A DNA stretch of 64,000 nt from Enchytraeus crypticus (Eukaryota > Annelida > Clitellata > Enchytraeida > Enchytraeidae): contig CAJHZI010000600.1 of the NCBI GenBank assembly GCA_905160935.1, forward strand, positions 62,001 to 126,000, in the 5' to 3' direction. This document shows, in pieces, positions 31,801-41,890 of the stretch. The notes beneath the pieces were generated by a model, which saw only the letters and a list, made by a program, of their open reading frames with translations, did not search any database and had not been told where the DNA came from. The translations under genes were made by a program, and so were the position numbers. Every line of letters starts with the position of its first letter. The first letter of the stretch is position 1.

Positions 31801-32581
31801 GCCCCTGGAGCGACTAGTAGAGTATCAATTCCTCAGCGAGCCGATAAGAGAGTAAAAGTTTTTTGAATTGTTATCAGACGCATCGGCGAGTTTTTTTATT
31901 AAGGTTTTAACACATTAATTGATGGAAGTGTTCGATTTCCCGTTCTATAATACAATACACTACACTGTGGTGCCGGTTGAGTGGTCCAGGTAGCTGCACC
32001 CGATGTTCGGGGGGTTCAAATCAAACCTCGGTCATTCTTAGTGATGTGTGCTGTTGGGGACGTCCCAGACATCATCCCTGGATGAGGAAACGGACGTTAA
32101 ACCTTTATTTATTTTATTAATTAATTATTATCTTATAATGGATTACGTGTGATACGGAAGCACATAATAAACTTAGCCCATTAGATTTACCAATTAAAAC
32201 CTCCAAATTACTTATATTTCTGCAAATCTCATATTTATGCACTTCTCTTGCAGACTCATACGCAGTCTTCAGAAACGTCCATCACATTTCCTTATGGCGA
32301 GGAATCAGACGGTAAATTCGTATTAATTGATCGGTTGATTGATTGATATTCAATCAATTTACCAATTCAATCAATCTGATATTCAATTTCAAATTAGGAT
32401 TGTTATTATTCTAATTCTAATTAACTTACCTTAGCAATCTTTTAAGAGGGTATGTTAGGTTATTCAGTCATTGTGATGTCTGCAGATCAAGCAAGTATGG
32501 AAGGAGGCACCCATTGAAGGAGGTCAGTTGGACTACAACAAGTTCGTCACTCTGATAAAGAGAGGAAACCAAGACGAGTAG
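25897..32581 (+). CDS. Myosin regulatory light chain (muscle, molluscan-like), seven coding exons
   Basis: Spliced CDS: 25897-25899 (ATG only), 27247-27411, 28513-28588, 29197-29298, 29821-29899, 30511-30559, 32486-32581; all junctions are GT-AG and in frame, 189 residues. The protein binds the neck of the myosin heavy chain and regulates actomyosin contraction. Seen: a Lys/Glu-rich N-terminus with KKE repeats (residues 5-22); NVFALF and QIAEFKEAFSMID (about 41-62), the family signature; EF-hand 1 loop at 62-73 with D62, D64, D66, G67 and D73, fit to bind a divalent cation; LNFTHFLTLF (about 100-109); a degenerate third EF-hand (FDEEGKGVL); and EAPIEGGQLDY near the C-terminus. Where smooth and non-muscle light chains carry the kinase target Thr-Ser before NVF, this one reads KKKIGNVF, so that phosphosite is absent, as in scallop-type chains. 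Length is normal for an N-terminally extended form. Confidence 0.95.
26410..26592 (+). mobile_element. RTE-like LINE 3' end, in myosin intron 1
   Basis: GGAAGGAAAAATTATAAGAG, GTTGATTTGATAACTAATTC (relic of DDLITNS), then ATGGACCTGCCCGTTGGCAG and GTGCACTAAGAGAGA. Confidence 0.75.
27247..27411 (+). CDS. Myosin light chain coding exon 2
   Basis: Residues 2-56: Lys/Glu-rich tail, then KKKIGNVFALF and QIAEFKE. Acceptor TTCGACAG, donor GTAACT, phase 0 at both ends. The purine-rich GAAGAAGGA run in the exon is coding, not only a microsatellite. Confidence 0.93.
27570..27740 (-). repeat. SINE family 1-type repeat with long body
   Basis: AATAAGATTTTAACTTCCGG...GTCAGGGACGTCTCAAGTAG, then CACCACACGATGACAACGGA and AAGGCCAAGATCCGAAGCAA. 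The same body is at 49375-49535. Confidence 0.6.
27797..27930 (+). repeat. tRNA-derived SINE family 2, copy C, in myosin intron 2
   Basis: CTGGAGCCAGTGGCCATG, TATTCGACCGCGGATCAG, B box GGGTTCAAATCC, core CGCTTTCGAGTGAGGAAACT, GGCGTTAACATT. Same sense as the host gene. Confidence 0.88.
28513..28588 (+). CDS. Myosin light chain coding exon 3 (EF-hand 1)
   Basis: Residues 57-81 plus one base. Holds the calcium/magnesium loop DNDQDGIIGESD. Acceptor TGTTGTTAG, donor GTATGT. Confidence 0.93.
28812..28852. repeat. (TA)n microsatellite, myosin intron 3
   Basis: Pure TA run. Confidence 0.97.
29197..29298 (+). CDS. Myosin light chain coding exon 4
   Basis: Residues 82-115 plus one base; contains EMLKECPDKLNFTHF. 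Acceptor TTGAACAG, donor GTAAGA. Confidence 0.93.
29821..29899 (+). CDS. Myosin light chain coding exon 5
   Basis: Residues 116-141 plus two bases of Tyr142; GTDSETALRDAFKLFDEE. Acceptor GATTGACAG at the end of a short (GATT)n run; donor GTAAGA. The triplet read across the junction without splicing would be a stop. Confidence 0.92.
30511..30559 (+). CDS. Myosin light chain coding exon 6
   Basis: Last base of codon 142, then VKDLLQNVGDQYSKDE. Acceptor TTCTTTACAG, donor GTAAGA. At 49 bases it is the smallest internal exon. Confidence 0.92.
31033..31807. mobile_element. hAT-type MITE, copy 2 (775 bp), reversed, in myosin intron 6
   Basis: Ends CAGTAGCGGATCC and GTCCGCCCCTG. Flanked by GAGCGACT on both sides (31025-31032, 31808-31815), a perfect 8-bp duplication. 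Collinear with 18224-19120 in reverse, with two internal ~90-bp units against three there. Confidence 0.92.
31966..32128 (+). repeat. tRNA-like SINE family 1 with L2-like tail, myosin intron 6
   Basis: Head GTGGTGCCGGTTGAGTGGTC, near-B-box GGGTTCAAATCA, then TGTGCTGTTGGGGACGTCCC, CATCATCCCTGGATGAGGAA, ACGGACGTTAAACCTTTATT and an ATT-rich end. The last ~75 bases match the 3' UTR of the LINE at 53.4 kb. Confidence 0.85.
32486..32581 (+). CDS. Myosin light chain terminal coding exon
   Basis: Residues 159-189 and stop TAG. Contains KEAPIEGGQLDYNKFV, the conserved fourth EF-hand region. Acceptor TGATGTCTGCAG. Confidence 0.93.
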   Translation: MKQVWKEAPIEGGQLDYNKFVTLIKRGNQDE

Positions 32582-32826
32582 AAAACTTCCGCTAAACTAT
32601 CAAGACTTTCTTAACTGATTACTCTATTCAGATCAATTTCTACTTCAACAATCGTCATAGCAAATATAAAAATTGAGTTAGTTTTAAATCACTGAGCGAC
32701 CCGGGAATACATTCAGTTCACAGTGCTATTTATAGAGATATAGCAACCTGTGTGCGTATTTGTAAACAGTCTGCTTGCGACGATTCTTGTTATTAACTAC
32801 AAGTCAAGTCTAGGAAAGTTTTCGAG

Positions 32827-32938
32827 AATAAAATGTATTCCTCTTTATGAGGCGTTGAATTGTAGTTGTTCATAATCAAAGTACCGCATATTACTGTATG
32901 CCTTCGTATGCAATTTACATTTTCAATAGACCAATAAA
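32827..32938 (+). terminator. Two poly(A) signals of the myosin light chain gene
   Basis: AATAAA at 32827-32832 and again at 32933-32938, 246 and 352 bases after the stop. Either could serve; alternative 3' ends are possible. Confidence 0.6.
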
Positions 32939-33562
32939 TTAATTACAACATAAAAGGACTTTTCTTGCATTATCTTGTGTTTCAGATGCGTAATTATCCT
33001 GCACATTAATGAAATTATATACTGCAATAGTTCCAATGTAGGCATTATTCATTAACTAGAGAAATTTCACGAGAACAATTATGCTAGAGTAGGAAATTTG
33101 TGAGTGAAAGTGTACCAGCTGTAGTAGTTCACTATGACAACCACTCTCTCACTGAATCTAGTAGCAGTTGTTGATTGATAAGAACTGACTTATCAATAAT
33201 CAATCAATTGGCCAATCATTGACTCAGTCAATCGTTTTATCCAAAACTTACTAATTCAAACATAGAGTAATTCAATATGTCAATCTATAAAGCCATCATT
33301 CAATCTGTAAACCAATATTTAATCAATTACCATTTACGTCCTGTTCTTGCCGCGATTATTGGAGAATTAAAATCTGTTAGGAGGTTAAGATGAAATGAAT
33401 GCAAACATTGTGCAGCCCACAATGGTTGCACTTTTATTACTTGTATTCATGTGAAGCATAGTAGAAAGTAATGAATTATCATGATCAAGTATGACTTTAA
33501 TTGCTTTCAAAAAGGGTGCCATAGATTTAACATAAATATTCATTAATGGAAACACCTCAGAA

Positions 33563-33775
33563 AATAATAAAATGAAGCTAGGTATGGGAAATAAATATAC
33601 TTTAATTAAACAATATAATAAAGATATAGAACAAATATACACTAAATATAACCTAGCACAGAGTGATGTTTATGATCTTGCCCAGGACCGGTATCAGTGG
33701 AGACAGGAGGTAAAAGAGGCTGCTCTGGTGTCCACAAAATGACATCACGCAGAGAAAAGAAGAAGAAAAAGAGAC
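33563..33775 (+). mobile_element. LINE C-terminal fragment with intact stop
   Basis: About 60 codons stay open to TGA at 33740-33742: KLGMGNKYTLIKQYNKD, NLAQSDVYDLAQDRYQW, EVKEAALVSTK. Then GAGAAAAGAAGAAGAAAAAG. Same C-terminus as the reverse-strand relic at 62.5-62.9 kb. Confidence 0.75.
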
Positions 33776-34582
33776 CTCAGAAACGAAATAGTGCTCGAAA
33801 TATTTTAGCAAAGAAAGCTACATGAAATATTTTCAGAGAAATGAATGAGGTTCTTGGTACACTTATTGATAATGCCTGAAAAAATATGCAATGTCCGCCA
33901 TTGATTGGAAAACTAGTCAGTGAAAGAAGATGAGGGTAAGACCTAGGTCATTGTGTAACAGCACAATCACTAGTTACTTGAAAACATTAAATATCTTACC
34001 GGAAGAAGCTTTAATAATTAAAAATGACTGAAATGAGTAGAGAAATGTAACCATCCAATGTTCAGTTCAGAACACAAGGAGCTGATGATGGCAGCACAAC
34101 AAAGAGACCTTCTATAGCGGTTCGCAAAAGTGCATTCTGATTGATTTTGATTGACTCAGTTTGATCTGATTGATTCCAATTGATTCTGATTGATGAGTGT
34201 CTCGTTCATCAAAGACTTTCACTGTATGAGAAGAATTTAATCATTATGAGTCAAATCACCTGAATCAGTTATCAACGGATCATGCAACTCAACATGGGCA
34301 TAAGCATCAGTTAAAACCTTTCAACGGATAAATCTTGCTTATCAACACATTATCAAATATACATGTATCCAGTTCAAAAATATTAATATGTGCGTGTAAT
34401 GTACAATTACACTATTATTTATGTATTTTATGTACATTTTATATTTCTGTATATTAAATATGCAATAATTATTTATACCCCTTTTACCAAAAAAATAGAA
34501 ACAGCTTAGTCTATTTGATTTCCTGTCTTTCTTCATTCTCACTCACTCGCCACTCATTCACTCACACATTCATTCACTTTCC

Positions 34583-34680
34583 CCTCTCTCTCTCTCTTTC
34601 TCTGTCTTCTCTCACTCTGTCTCTGTCTCTGCCTGTCAGTCTGTCTCTCTCTCTCTCTCTCTCTCTGTCTATCTCTCTGT
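34583..34680. repeat. (CT)n-rich simple repeat
   Basis: CTCTCT with GT and TT interruptions, about 100 bp past the GPCR stop on the other strand. Confidence 0.9.
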
Positions 34681-34773
34681 TTTCATTTTCTAATCCCAAA
34701 CAAAGCTGTGTTTATCGATATTATCCTGATAATCTTGATAATATAGATTTTAGTAATTATAGTCCTGCAATAT

Positions 34774-36027
34774 TTACACGTCTTGCACATTAAGATTGAT
34801 GCTAAATATATGTAACTGAGGCTCATTCGTCGAGGAAATCTTCAATTTGAATAAATTAGTATTGGTAAATTTTGTCTTAACACTTCTAGGATTTTCCGGT
34901 CGAGCTTGGTCTGTATTTGTGACAGAGTTTTCTTTAACTATCGCAACAACTCCACAAAACGTCTTTAGAAAAGCAGTTCTGAATGTTCTGCCACTCATCA
35001 TGTACAAAAACAAATTTATAGCTGAATTCAAATATCCCACCATTATCGTAGTAAAGTAGATATTCAAAACACAGAGCGCAGTATATCTATCCCACACTCC
35101 GTTAGCCAACGCAAGAAAATACACTTCACTGGGTGCGTTCAGGGCCAGAAAGGTTAAACTTATTGTAATTAGCATTGCTGTAGTAGATGTTATTTTTTGC
35201 CCCCGTGTCGTCGTCGACTGCTGACCAGGAGTTCGTCTCGTTACAATTCTTGCCGCTATCATTGTGTTGCCTATCACAATGACAGAGAAGGGTATGAACG
35301 ATCCCAGAAGAGCATCTGTCCAGCGCCAGCCCTTCAGGTAAGGTTTAACACTGAAACGTTCGGAGTAGGAGCAATAGTAATCCGTTGTATTGTCCGCGGC
35401 GACAGAAATCTTGAGACTAATAGTTACAAAGAGATTAGAATTGACGAGAAATAAGAGAATTACGATTGAAATCCAAGCAACTTGAATTCTGCGTCGACTA
35501 AAGATTTCCTTACAGCGAAGCGGAGCGAAAACTGCCACTGTTCTTTCCAGAGTCAAGAGCAACACAGTCCAAGACGACAGATGGCGCAAGTAATAGCGCA
35601 GAAATTGGGATATTTTACATCCAACCGGATTTAGTTTATATATTCCAATTTCAAATTCCTTTTGCAACCAAAACGTTAAACAATTGAAGTCCAAGTGGAG
35701 AGTGTCGACCACTATAAGAATGCTTAACATAAAGCTCGGAGCTGATTTTCGAAAGTGTCGACCGTTAATGGTAATAAAACACAGAAAGTTACCTACAGTA
35801 CCAACAATTATGAGTGACAGAGCAAATGCTCGCAAACCGCAGACCTTTATGGCGTGCTTCAGAGTTACATCATCGCAATAAGCACTTGAATTTTCAGTAT
35901 TTAGTAATCTGAGACAATCGTCATACGTTTCTGCTCTGGTATTGTTGGCAGCATAAAAGGTTTGAGAGTAGTACCGTTGAGATGAATAATCTGTTACATA
36001 AGATGATATACTTTTAGAAGTCTGCAT
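34774..36027 (-). CDS. Rhodopsin-class GPCR, orphan, peptide-receptor-like
   Basis: Intact single-exon ORF of 417 residues. Seven hydrophobic segments at about 64-87, 99-121, 138-162, 182-205, 238-262, 281-305 and 320-345. N80 in TM1 and D108 in TM2 match the conserved class A positions. C137 at the head of TM3 and C219 in loop 2 can form the usual disulphide. N-glycosylation sequons lie in the N-terminus (N28, N46) and in loop 2 (N213). Deviations: LER (160-162) replaces DRY, LNAP (296-299) replaces CWxP, and NLFLY (338-342) replaces NPxxY. The short third loop and the NSAINLFLY form recall lophotrochozoan orphan neuropeptide receptors; ligand and coupling cannot be read from sequence. A likely 5' UTR acceptor (TTTATTTTTGCAG) lies on this strand near 36183. 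Confidence 0.88.
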   Translation of the reverse strand: MQTSKSISSYVTDYSSQRYYSQTFYAANNTRAETYDDCLRLLNTENSSAYCDDVTLKHAIKVCGLRAFALSLIIVGTVGNFLCFITINGRHFRKSAPSFMLSILIVVDTLHLDFNCLTFWLQKEFEIGIYKLNPVGCKISQFLRYYLRHLSSWTVLLLTLERTVAVFAPLRCKEIFSRRRIQVAWISIVILLFLVNSNLFVTISLKISVAADNTTDYYCSYSERFSVKPYLKGWRWTDALLGSFIPFSVIVIGNTMIAARIVTRRTPGQQSTTTRGQKITSTTAMLITISLTFLALNAPSEVYFLALANGVWDRYTALCVLNIYFTTIMVGYLNSAINLFLYMMSGRTFRTAFLKTFCGVVAIVKENSVTNTDQARPENPRSVKTKFTNTNLFKLKISSTNEPQLHIFSINLNVQDV

Positions 36028-36182
36028 TTTTTTTTGTTTTACCTTTTTGTCTTTTGAATGGGTAGGCCAACTTAATTTCTAGAAGATTTCGCGTCCTCGA
36101 GTCCGAAAAACCTCAAGAAATATAAATTCACTTGATCCACGAAATGTAGCGAAACTGCTCCACATGCTTGACGCATTTTCCT
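36028..36182 (-). other. Probable 5' UTR exon segment of the GPCR
   Basis: On the minus strand a pyrimidine-rich TTTATTTTTGCAG ends at about 36183, giving a good acceptor. The 155 bases to the ATG have no in-frame ATG continuous with the receptor. Predicted from splice signal only. Confidence 0.35.
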
Positions 36183-36189
36183 GCAAAAA

Positions 36190-37940
36190 TAAACAAACGT
36201 ACAATCCCAAGACACATATTTCAATTAAAGCTTCAAATGAGAATCTACAGGAATCGAATTTAGACATCAAACTGAGTCGTTAACCTTTCCCTGAAGGAAT
36301 CGTTTGATAGCCGATGAATACTTATTAAATTAATAATAATTATTACATTTATAAAAATTAAGTAAATGATTAGTAATAATTATCAAATAATTAATAATTA
36401 TTATTACATTAACAATTAACCAGCATAAATTTAAGCCGATACTTTCTAGCTGAATCTCGAAAGCGGCTACAACTATCATTGCAGTAAATTATGATAGTCC
36501 AAAAAGCTAAATTACTCAACTTTCATCAAATTTGGCAAGTTAAATAACAGCAATAGATATAACAGTTTGAGAACGTAAAGTGACTTATTCAGCGTTTCGG
36601 TCTATCATAATTTACGATAATAAAGATGTCAAAATTATCGCAAGAGTTTGAAAATTGCCAGTAATTGTAGCCCTAACAATACATCGACAAAAACAACAAT
36701 ACCTGTAGAAATTGATAAATTCCTTTTCTCACTTTCTGTTTCAATTATCCCGCAGCCTATTTAGATAGTTTCATTTAATACATCATAATTATAATAATTT
36801 CTAACATTTTCCAGTCAGAAAACAGTTTGCATCATTTTTCTTAAATTTAATGACTAGAACAATAGCCTCAAATCTTATTAGAGAGGAATCCAGAGAGTAC
36901 AGCTTCATAGTTTATAATTCATAGGCTGTTGATATGATGTTGCCATTTTGTTGTTCATTAAAAAAAATTAAATGTAGTAAAAATATTCATTGCAGGATTC
37001 AGCCAACAGTATTTAACGGATATTAAGCCATGCTAAAGGGATTAGAAAAATTTACCTCTCGAAATAAACTGGATATTAATGAAAAATGTTAATAAATAAT
37101 CATTATACTCAGGTTATAGTAATTTATTACGGAAGAATTATAAATAAATTATATTAAAACTTACATGGCTGCCCTGTGAGTTCTGTGTGCCAAATTTGAT
37201 TCATAGGACTGCCCTGAATCCTAAGCCTAACAAAGAGTCTAATCCTGCTTGAACTAATATCACGTTCACTAGTCTACATGCTAATATACTAAGAAATCAA
37301 AGATATAGACCTACTAAATTTGCAAAATGCGAAATTGAAATTATTATATATGGACCAAATATTAATAAAATATCTTTATTAAACTACAAAAATTGTTGCA
37401 GTTTAATTACTACTAAGCGTACACTCAACCGAGTTTAGCAAACTGTACGCGTATACAGTCTGATTGCTTACCTCCGCAAAGTCTTCATAACTTCGTGCGG
37501 GAGAGTGTGCCGATTGAACACGTGAACAAATGTAGAGAGAGTGAGGAAGAGAGAAAAAAGAGAGGTGTGTAGAGAGAAATAGAGACATAGATAGACAGAA
37601 TACTCTGCTCAGCTAGGAGGGGTGTATGAAAGAAAGAGCAGGTATATCTTTAACAAATCTTACATTTTAAAGTCTAATAAACTGAATCAGAACATTTAAG
37701 TTACTTTGTTCTCGATACTACAAACGTAGAATTGCGGTATTTCATTCTGACCAATGTTGCCATTGAGATTGAAAAAATAAAAAATACATCAATAGCAAAG
37801 ATATCTGGGAAGAAATTAATTAGAAGTCAATGGACAACCAACTCAGGAAACTAGATCAGTTAAGAGTTTATGTCGAATATTGCTTGGATTAGGTAAAACG
37901 TATTCGACGTGTTACCTGTCGGTTACTAATCTTATAATAA
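36190..37940. other. AT-rich DNA upstream of the GPCR
   Basis: No coding support. May hold the GPCR first exon and promoter, which I cannot place. Confidence 0.35.
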
Positions 37941-37944
37941 TAAC

Positions 37945-37995
37945 AATATAGGTTTAACGTCCATTTCCTCATCCAATGATGATGTCAGGGACGTT
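37945..37995 (-). repeat. SINE/LINE tail fragment
   Basis: Reverse complement AACGTCCCTGACATCATCA then TTGGATGAGGAAATGGACGT and TAAACC. Isolated copy of the L2-type tail. Confidence 0.65.
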
Positions 37996-39285
37996 ATCAT
38001 AAATTACGTTTACGAAACTACAGAAACTATAGAAACTTATGATTGATGAATAAACTGCGCATGTAGATTTATAATTAAGATGTGCCTGTCGATGACGCTA
38101 CATGTACATGTAGCCTACATATACATGTAGCCTATATAGTACTAAACTAGTGCCCGGGTGGCTTGGGCCTAGTCCGGATTATTATTGGTTACTAATTAGG
38201 CATCTTGTGATATTAGGAATAATAAAGGCTGTCTTCCTGCCACCCAATTATTGGATTAAAGCTATCGTGCTATTCAGAACAAAGATTGCATTGTTCTCTT
38301 AATAAGCAAAGGCATTAAAGAGTTCTCAGGACAGATAGCCAGGAGGCCGGTTGCCAACTAAATTAATTAATCAAAATTAAGAAACTCAAACAACTATTTA
38401 AAATATGCAATAGTGTAATATTGGAGTAAATCAAGTTACTGGTTAAACCACTCTTTTATCAATGGTTAGGCTTCATCACAAATGCAATTTAAAACACAAT
38501 TGAATCCCTAATTAGCTTTTTCTAATTCATATATCAAAATTCCCTAATTCAAGGATTCAATTAGATAAAAATTACTATAAGGTCACAAGTTAAACTAGGA
38601 TAAAAAACCCTATTAAATCAAGTTTAAAAATTATTATCCAAATACAAATTCATCACAATATATAGCCTACATATACATGCATATGTAGCCTACATGTACA
38701 TGTATATGTAGGCTAAATATAGTTTCGTATTCTAGACATTGGCGTAACCCCCGGGGGGGGGGAAAGGGGACACGTCCCCCCAGAATTTGGACTGGGGGAT
38801 ATGCATGCAAATGTCCCCCCCCAGAATTTAGGCTCAATATATATTCTTTATGTAAGAAAATTTGCGTATTTTCAATGTCGCTCTACAACTGCATGTGTAA
38901 GTATTACTAGCATTTATAGAGCCGTACTGTAGATCGAGTGGTAAACTGATACCCTTCCATGATATTAATCATAGACATCTGTAGTTGTGTAGTGAAATCT
39001 CGGCCATAGACTCCTAAATTATGTCACGTAATTTTGTAGTATATAGGAGCTAATGGCTGAGCGCCCGATGTTAATTGAGTGTGACGAAATTTAGGAGAGT
39101 GCCAACCAGCCGAGCTGCTGGGATGACACTATATAGGCCTATCTAGAGTTTGCGTCTGCATAGGCCTATCGTGTCTTGAGAGGTCAACTTATCAACCATC
39201 GGTAGATGATCTGAAAAATGTTCATAAAGGCTTAGCTTAAGGAGTTTGTTCATAGACAGTAAACCAAGTTCTGCATAATTGCGTC

Positions 39286-39498
39286 ATGGATAAATTTCTG
39301 TTAAAGACCAAGAAGCCACGTCTGGTAAGAATTAATATATTACCAATTTCGATTTTGAATTCTGAAAGTGAAAGTTGTAAATGCAATTTCATAGCATCAT
39401 TCAGAGTTTTGTTAGAAAATGTCGAGGAATTTGCGCACGGCGCTGCTTCTACCGTGCAGGGCAAGGATACTTCCAGTGGATCGAGTTTTGATAGATAA
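39286..39498 (+). pseudogene. hAT transposase N-terminal remnant
   Basis: 70 codons beginning MDKFLLKTKKPR, the kind of start seen in hAT/ZMYM1-like transposases, then ending where the SINE is inserted. No BED finger, DDE or dimerisation part remains. Assignment rests on the start motif and on lying inside a hAT-type element. Confidence 0.5.
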
Positions 39499-39634
39499 AA
39501 GCTGGTACAGTTAATGTTAACGTCAGTTTCCTCACTCTAAAGCGATGTCAGTGATGGGCTAGCTAAGGATTTGAACTCCTCACATACTGATCCGCGGTCG
39601 AGTACCTTACCAACGACGCCACTGGCTCCAGCCA
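39495..39634 (-). repeat. tRNA-derived SINE family 2, copy D
   Basis: Reverse complement: GGCTGGAGCCAGTGGCGTCG, TCGACCGCGGATCAGTATG, GAGTTCAAATCCTTAGC, TAGAGTGAGGAAACTGACGT. Nested in the hAT element. Confidence 0.88.
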
Positions 39635-40498
39635 GTAGTTGTACTGTGTATGCTAGTGAAACTAAGTCCCCCCCCCTTAACCACTGCTCTTACATACATA
39701 TTTGCACATAGAAATTTCCATAAAAACAAAGAAAGTATATTTTAAATATTTTTATCGGCGGGCCTAAGGGGGGGACAGCTCCCGCCCCCCTGTGGATACG
39801 CCAATGATTGTGTCCCCCCAGATTTTCGGTCGTGGTTACGCCTATGATTCTAGATGTGTGTTATTTGTAAAATATGTAAGATTTAGTCAGTCCAAAGGCA
39901 GATTACTGAATAGAGTAACTATCTCATCCAGCCTACTATTCACTTCTTGTGGTCTCTGAAGGTAATTTAATATACAGATAGAGTAGAAACTAACTAGAAA
40001 ATGATAAATTAAGACAATTTTAACGCCGGTTTCAAAACCCGATGATGTCTAGAAGTTGAATGGGGCATAAATTAAATAAAATTAAAATACGATAATGAGA
40101 AAATTAATGCGAAACAATTGCCTGTGCGCAATTTCGTCGAAATTGGAATGCTGGATAATAATAGAGATCTCATGAGATGTAATTGTTAACATTTCTGCCG
40201 AACAATAATCTGGAATACAAACAAAATGATAGATGTATTCGCTGCCATTGGAACAGATAATATATCAATTTATCGGCAAATTAGCAAAGTAGCCATTAGT
40301 ATCTATTTATGATTTTATAAAACTCAATAATAATCTAGGTTTATCTATGTTTACTATCACAACATTCTGCTCAATTTACGTTCACTTGTAAAACACATAG
40401 AGGAGTATGTGTAGAATTAAATAGCAAGCAATTACGCAATATCACAATGCATGTATACACACCACGCACAGTGAATGTATATTATATATACATGTATG

Positions 40499-40501
<3 letters not shown>

Positions 40502-40553
<52 letters not shown>
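40502..40553. repeat. (TA)n microsatellite
   Basis: TA run followed by a short GT run. Confidence 0.97.
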
Positions 40554-40555
<2 letters not shown>

Positions 40556-41013
40556 GTGTGTGTGTGTATGCATTTACATGAATAAATAGAAATGTACATA
40601 AAGTGAACAAATATACATATTGTTCTCATTTGCACGTGTCGAATGCATATGCCTGCATGTATATTTTACAGCATATTAATTTATCTAATTATATTTTTAT
40701 ACTTCAAGTATATTGTATAAAATTATACAATACAGTTCTAGTATGGAAAATGCATGCAAGTATCCTCTCTTTCTCTCTATTTTTCTTCCTCTAATAATTA
40801 ATTAATCATTTGTAAAACGGCCAGTCTAAAAAAGGTTCATGTTCTCTTTGTCTCTCTCTATCTCTCTCTCTCTCTCTCTCTTCTATCTATCTCTCTAATC
40901 ATTTGTCGAACGGCCAGTCTAAGGCTCGTGCTCCTACGTGCTACAAGCGTTCTTGCTGCTCCTGCTCCTGCTCCTGCTGCTCCTGCTACATGCTCTGTTA
41001 CTCCTACTCCTAA

Positions 41014-41550
41014 ATGCTACTACAAGGCTCATGCTACTACAAGGCTCATGCTACTACAAGGCTCATGCTACTACAAGGCTTATGCTACTACAAGGCTCAT
41101 GCTGCTACAAGGCTCATGCTACTGCAAGGCTCATACTCCTACAAGGTTCATGCTACTACAAGACTCATGCTACTACAAAGCTCATGCTACTACAAGGCTC
41201 ATGCTACTACAAGGCTCATGCTACTGCAACGCTCATGCTACTACGAGGTTCATGCTACTATTAGACTCATGCTACTACAAGGCTCATGCTAATACAAGGC
41301 TCATGATAATACAAGGCTCACGCTACTACAAGGCTCATGCTACTATAAGGCTCATTCTACTACAAGACTTATGCCCCTACATGGCTCATGCTACTACAAG
41401 GCTCATGCTACTGCAAGGCTCATGCTACTACAAGGCTCATGCTACTGCAAGGCTCATGCTACTACAAGACTCATGATACTACAATGCTCATGCTACTACA
41501 AGGCTCATGCTACTACAAGACTCATGCTTCAAGAATCATGCTACTACACA
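41014..41550. repeat. 17-bp minisatellite array
   Basis: About 31 units of ATGCTACTACAAGGCTC with point variants. Since 17 is not a multiple of 3, all three forward frames give the same 17-residue peptide repeat and stay open, which produces spurious ORFs up to 182 codons. Confidence 0.95.
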
Positions 41551-41679
41551 CAGCCTGCCTGTGTAGCTCAGTACTGGAGCTCCGCTAACATGTTACGTCC
41601 ATCACAAAAGACTGAGACTCTCAAGCACTAATGTGGCCTTTAGCTTGGGAACATCTCTTCTGATGTGGTTTATCTTTGT

Positions 41680-41890
41680 CAGTCTCTGCTGATTCGCATT
41701 GAACGCATACAACTCAAGATGGCTTCTCTGGTTTTCAATGAAGTAAGTTATGGCAAACAATCCTTTCTATCTGACCTTATATCAATCTATAAACCGGGCA
41801 CTCTTCTGGTCTTCGCACCTGCAGTGAAAATCTTCTTACTGTACCGGACAGTGGATTTGTCATGGGGAGACGCTCCATCGTGTTTAAGGG
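41680..41890 (+). mobile_element. CR1/L2-type LINE fragment (C-terminal region)
   Basis: RIERIQLKMASLVF, FLSDLISIYKPG and LSWGDAPS follow the order of the L2/CR1 blocks RIxFKxALLVFK, YLSDLLxxYxP and SWGDRAF. Diverged. Confidence 0.6.

Larger units (their letters stand above)
38737..39846. mobile_element. Deleted hAT element with perfect target duplication
   Basis: 1,110 bp. Ends CATTGGCGTAACC and GGTTACGCCTATG are inverted. ATTCTAGA flanks both sides (38729-38736 and 39847-39854). Inside: C/G-rich subterminal tracts, a 70-codon ORF that starts like a hAT transposase (39286), a family 2 SINE (39495-39632) and a fragment of the other hAT MITE (about 39665-39800). Confidence 0.9.

Noticed and set aside
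35197-35454. + strand ORF opposite the GPCR
   Set aside because: Shadow of the receptor coding sequence; same for 34847, 35684 and 36079.
40928-41476. 182-codon ORF
   Set aside because: It is the 17-bp minisatellite read in one frame; the other two forward frames give the same peptide cycle.
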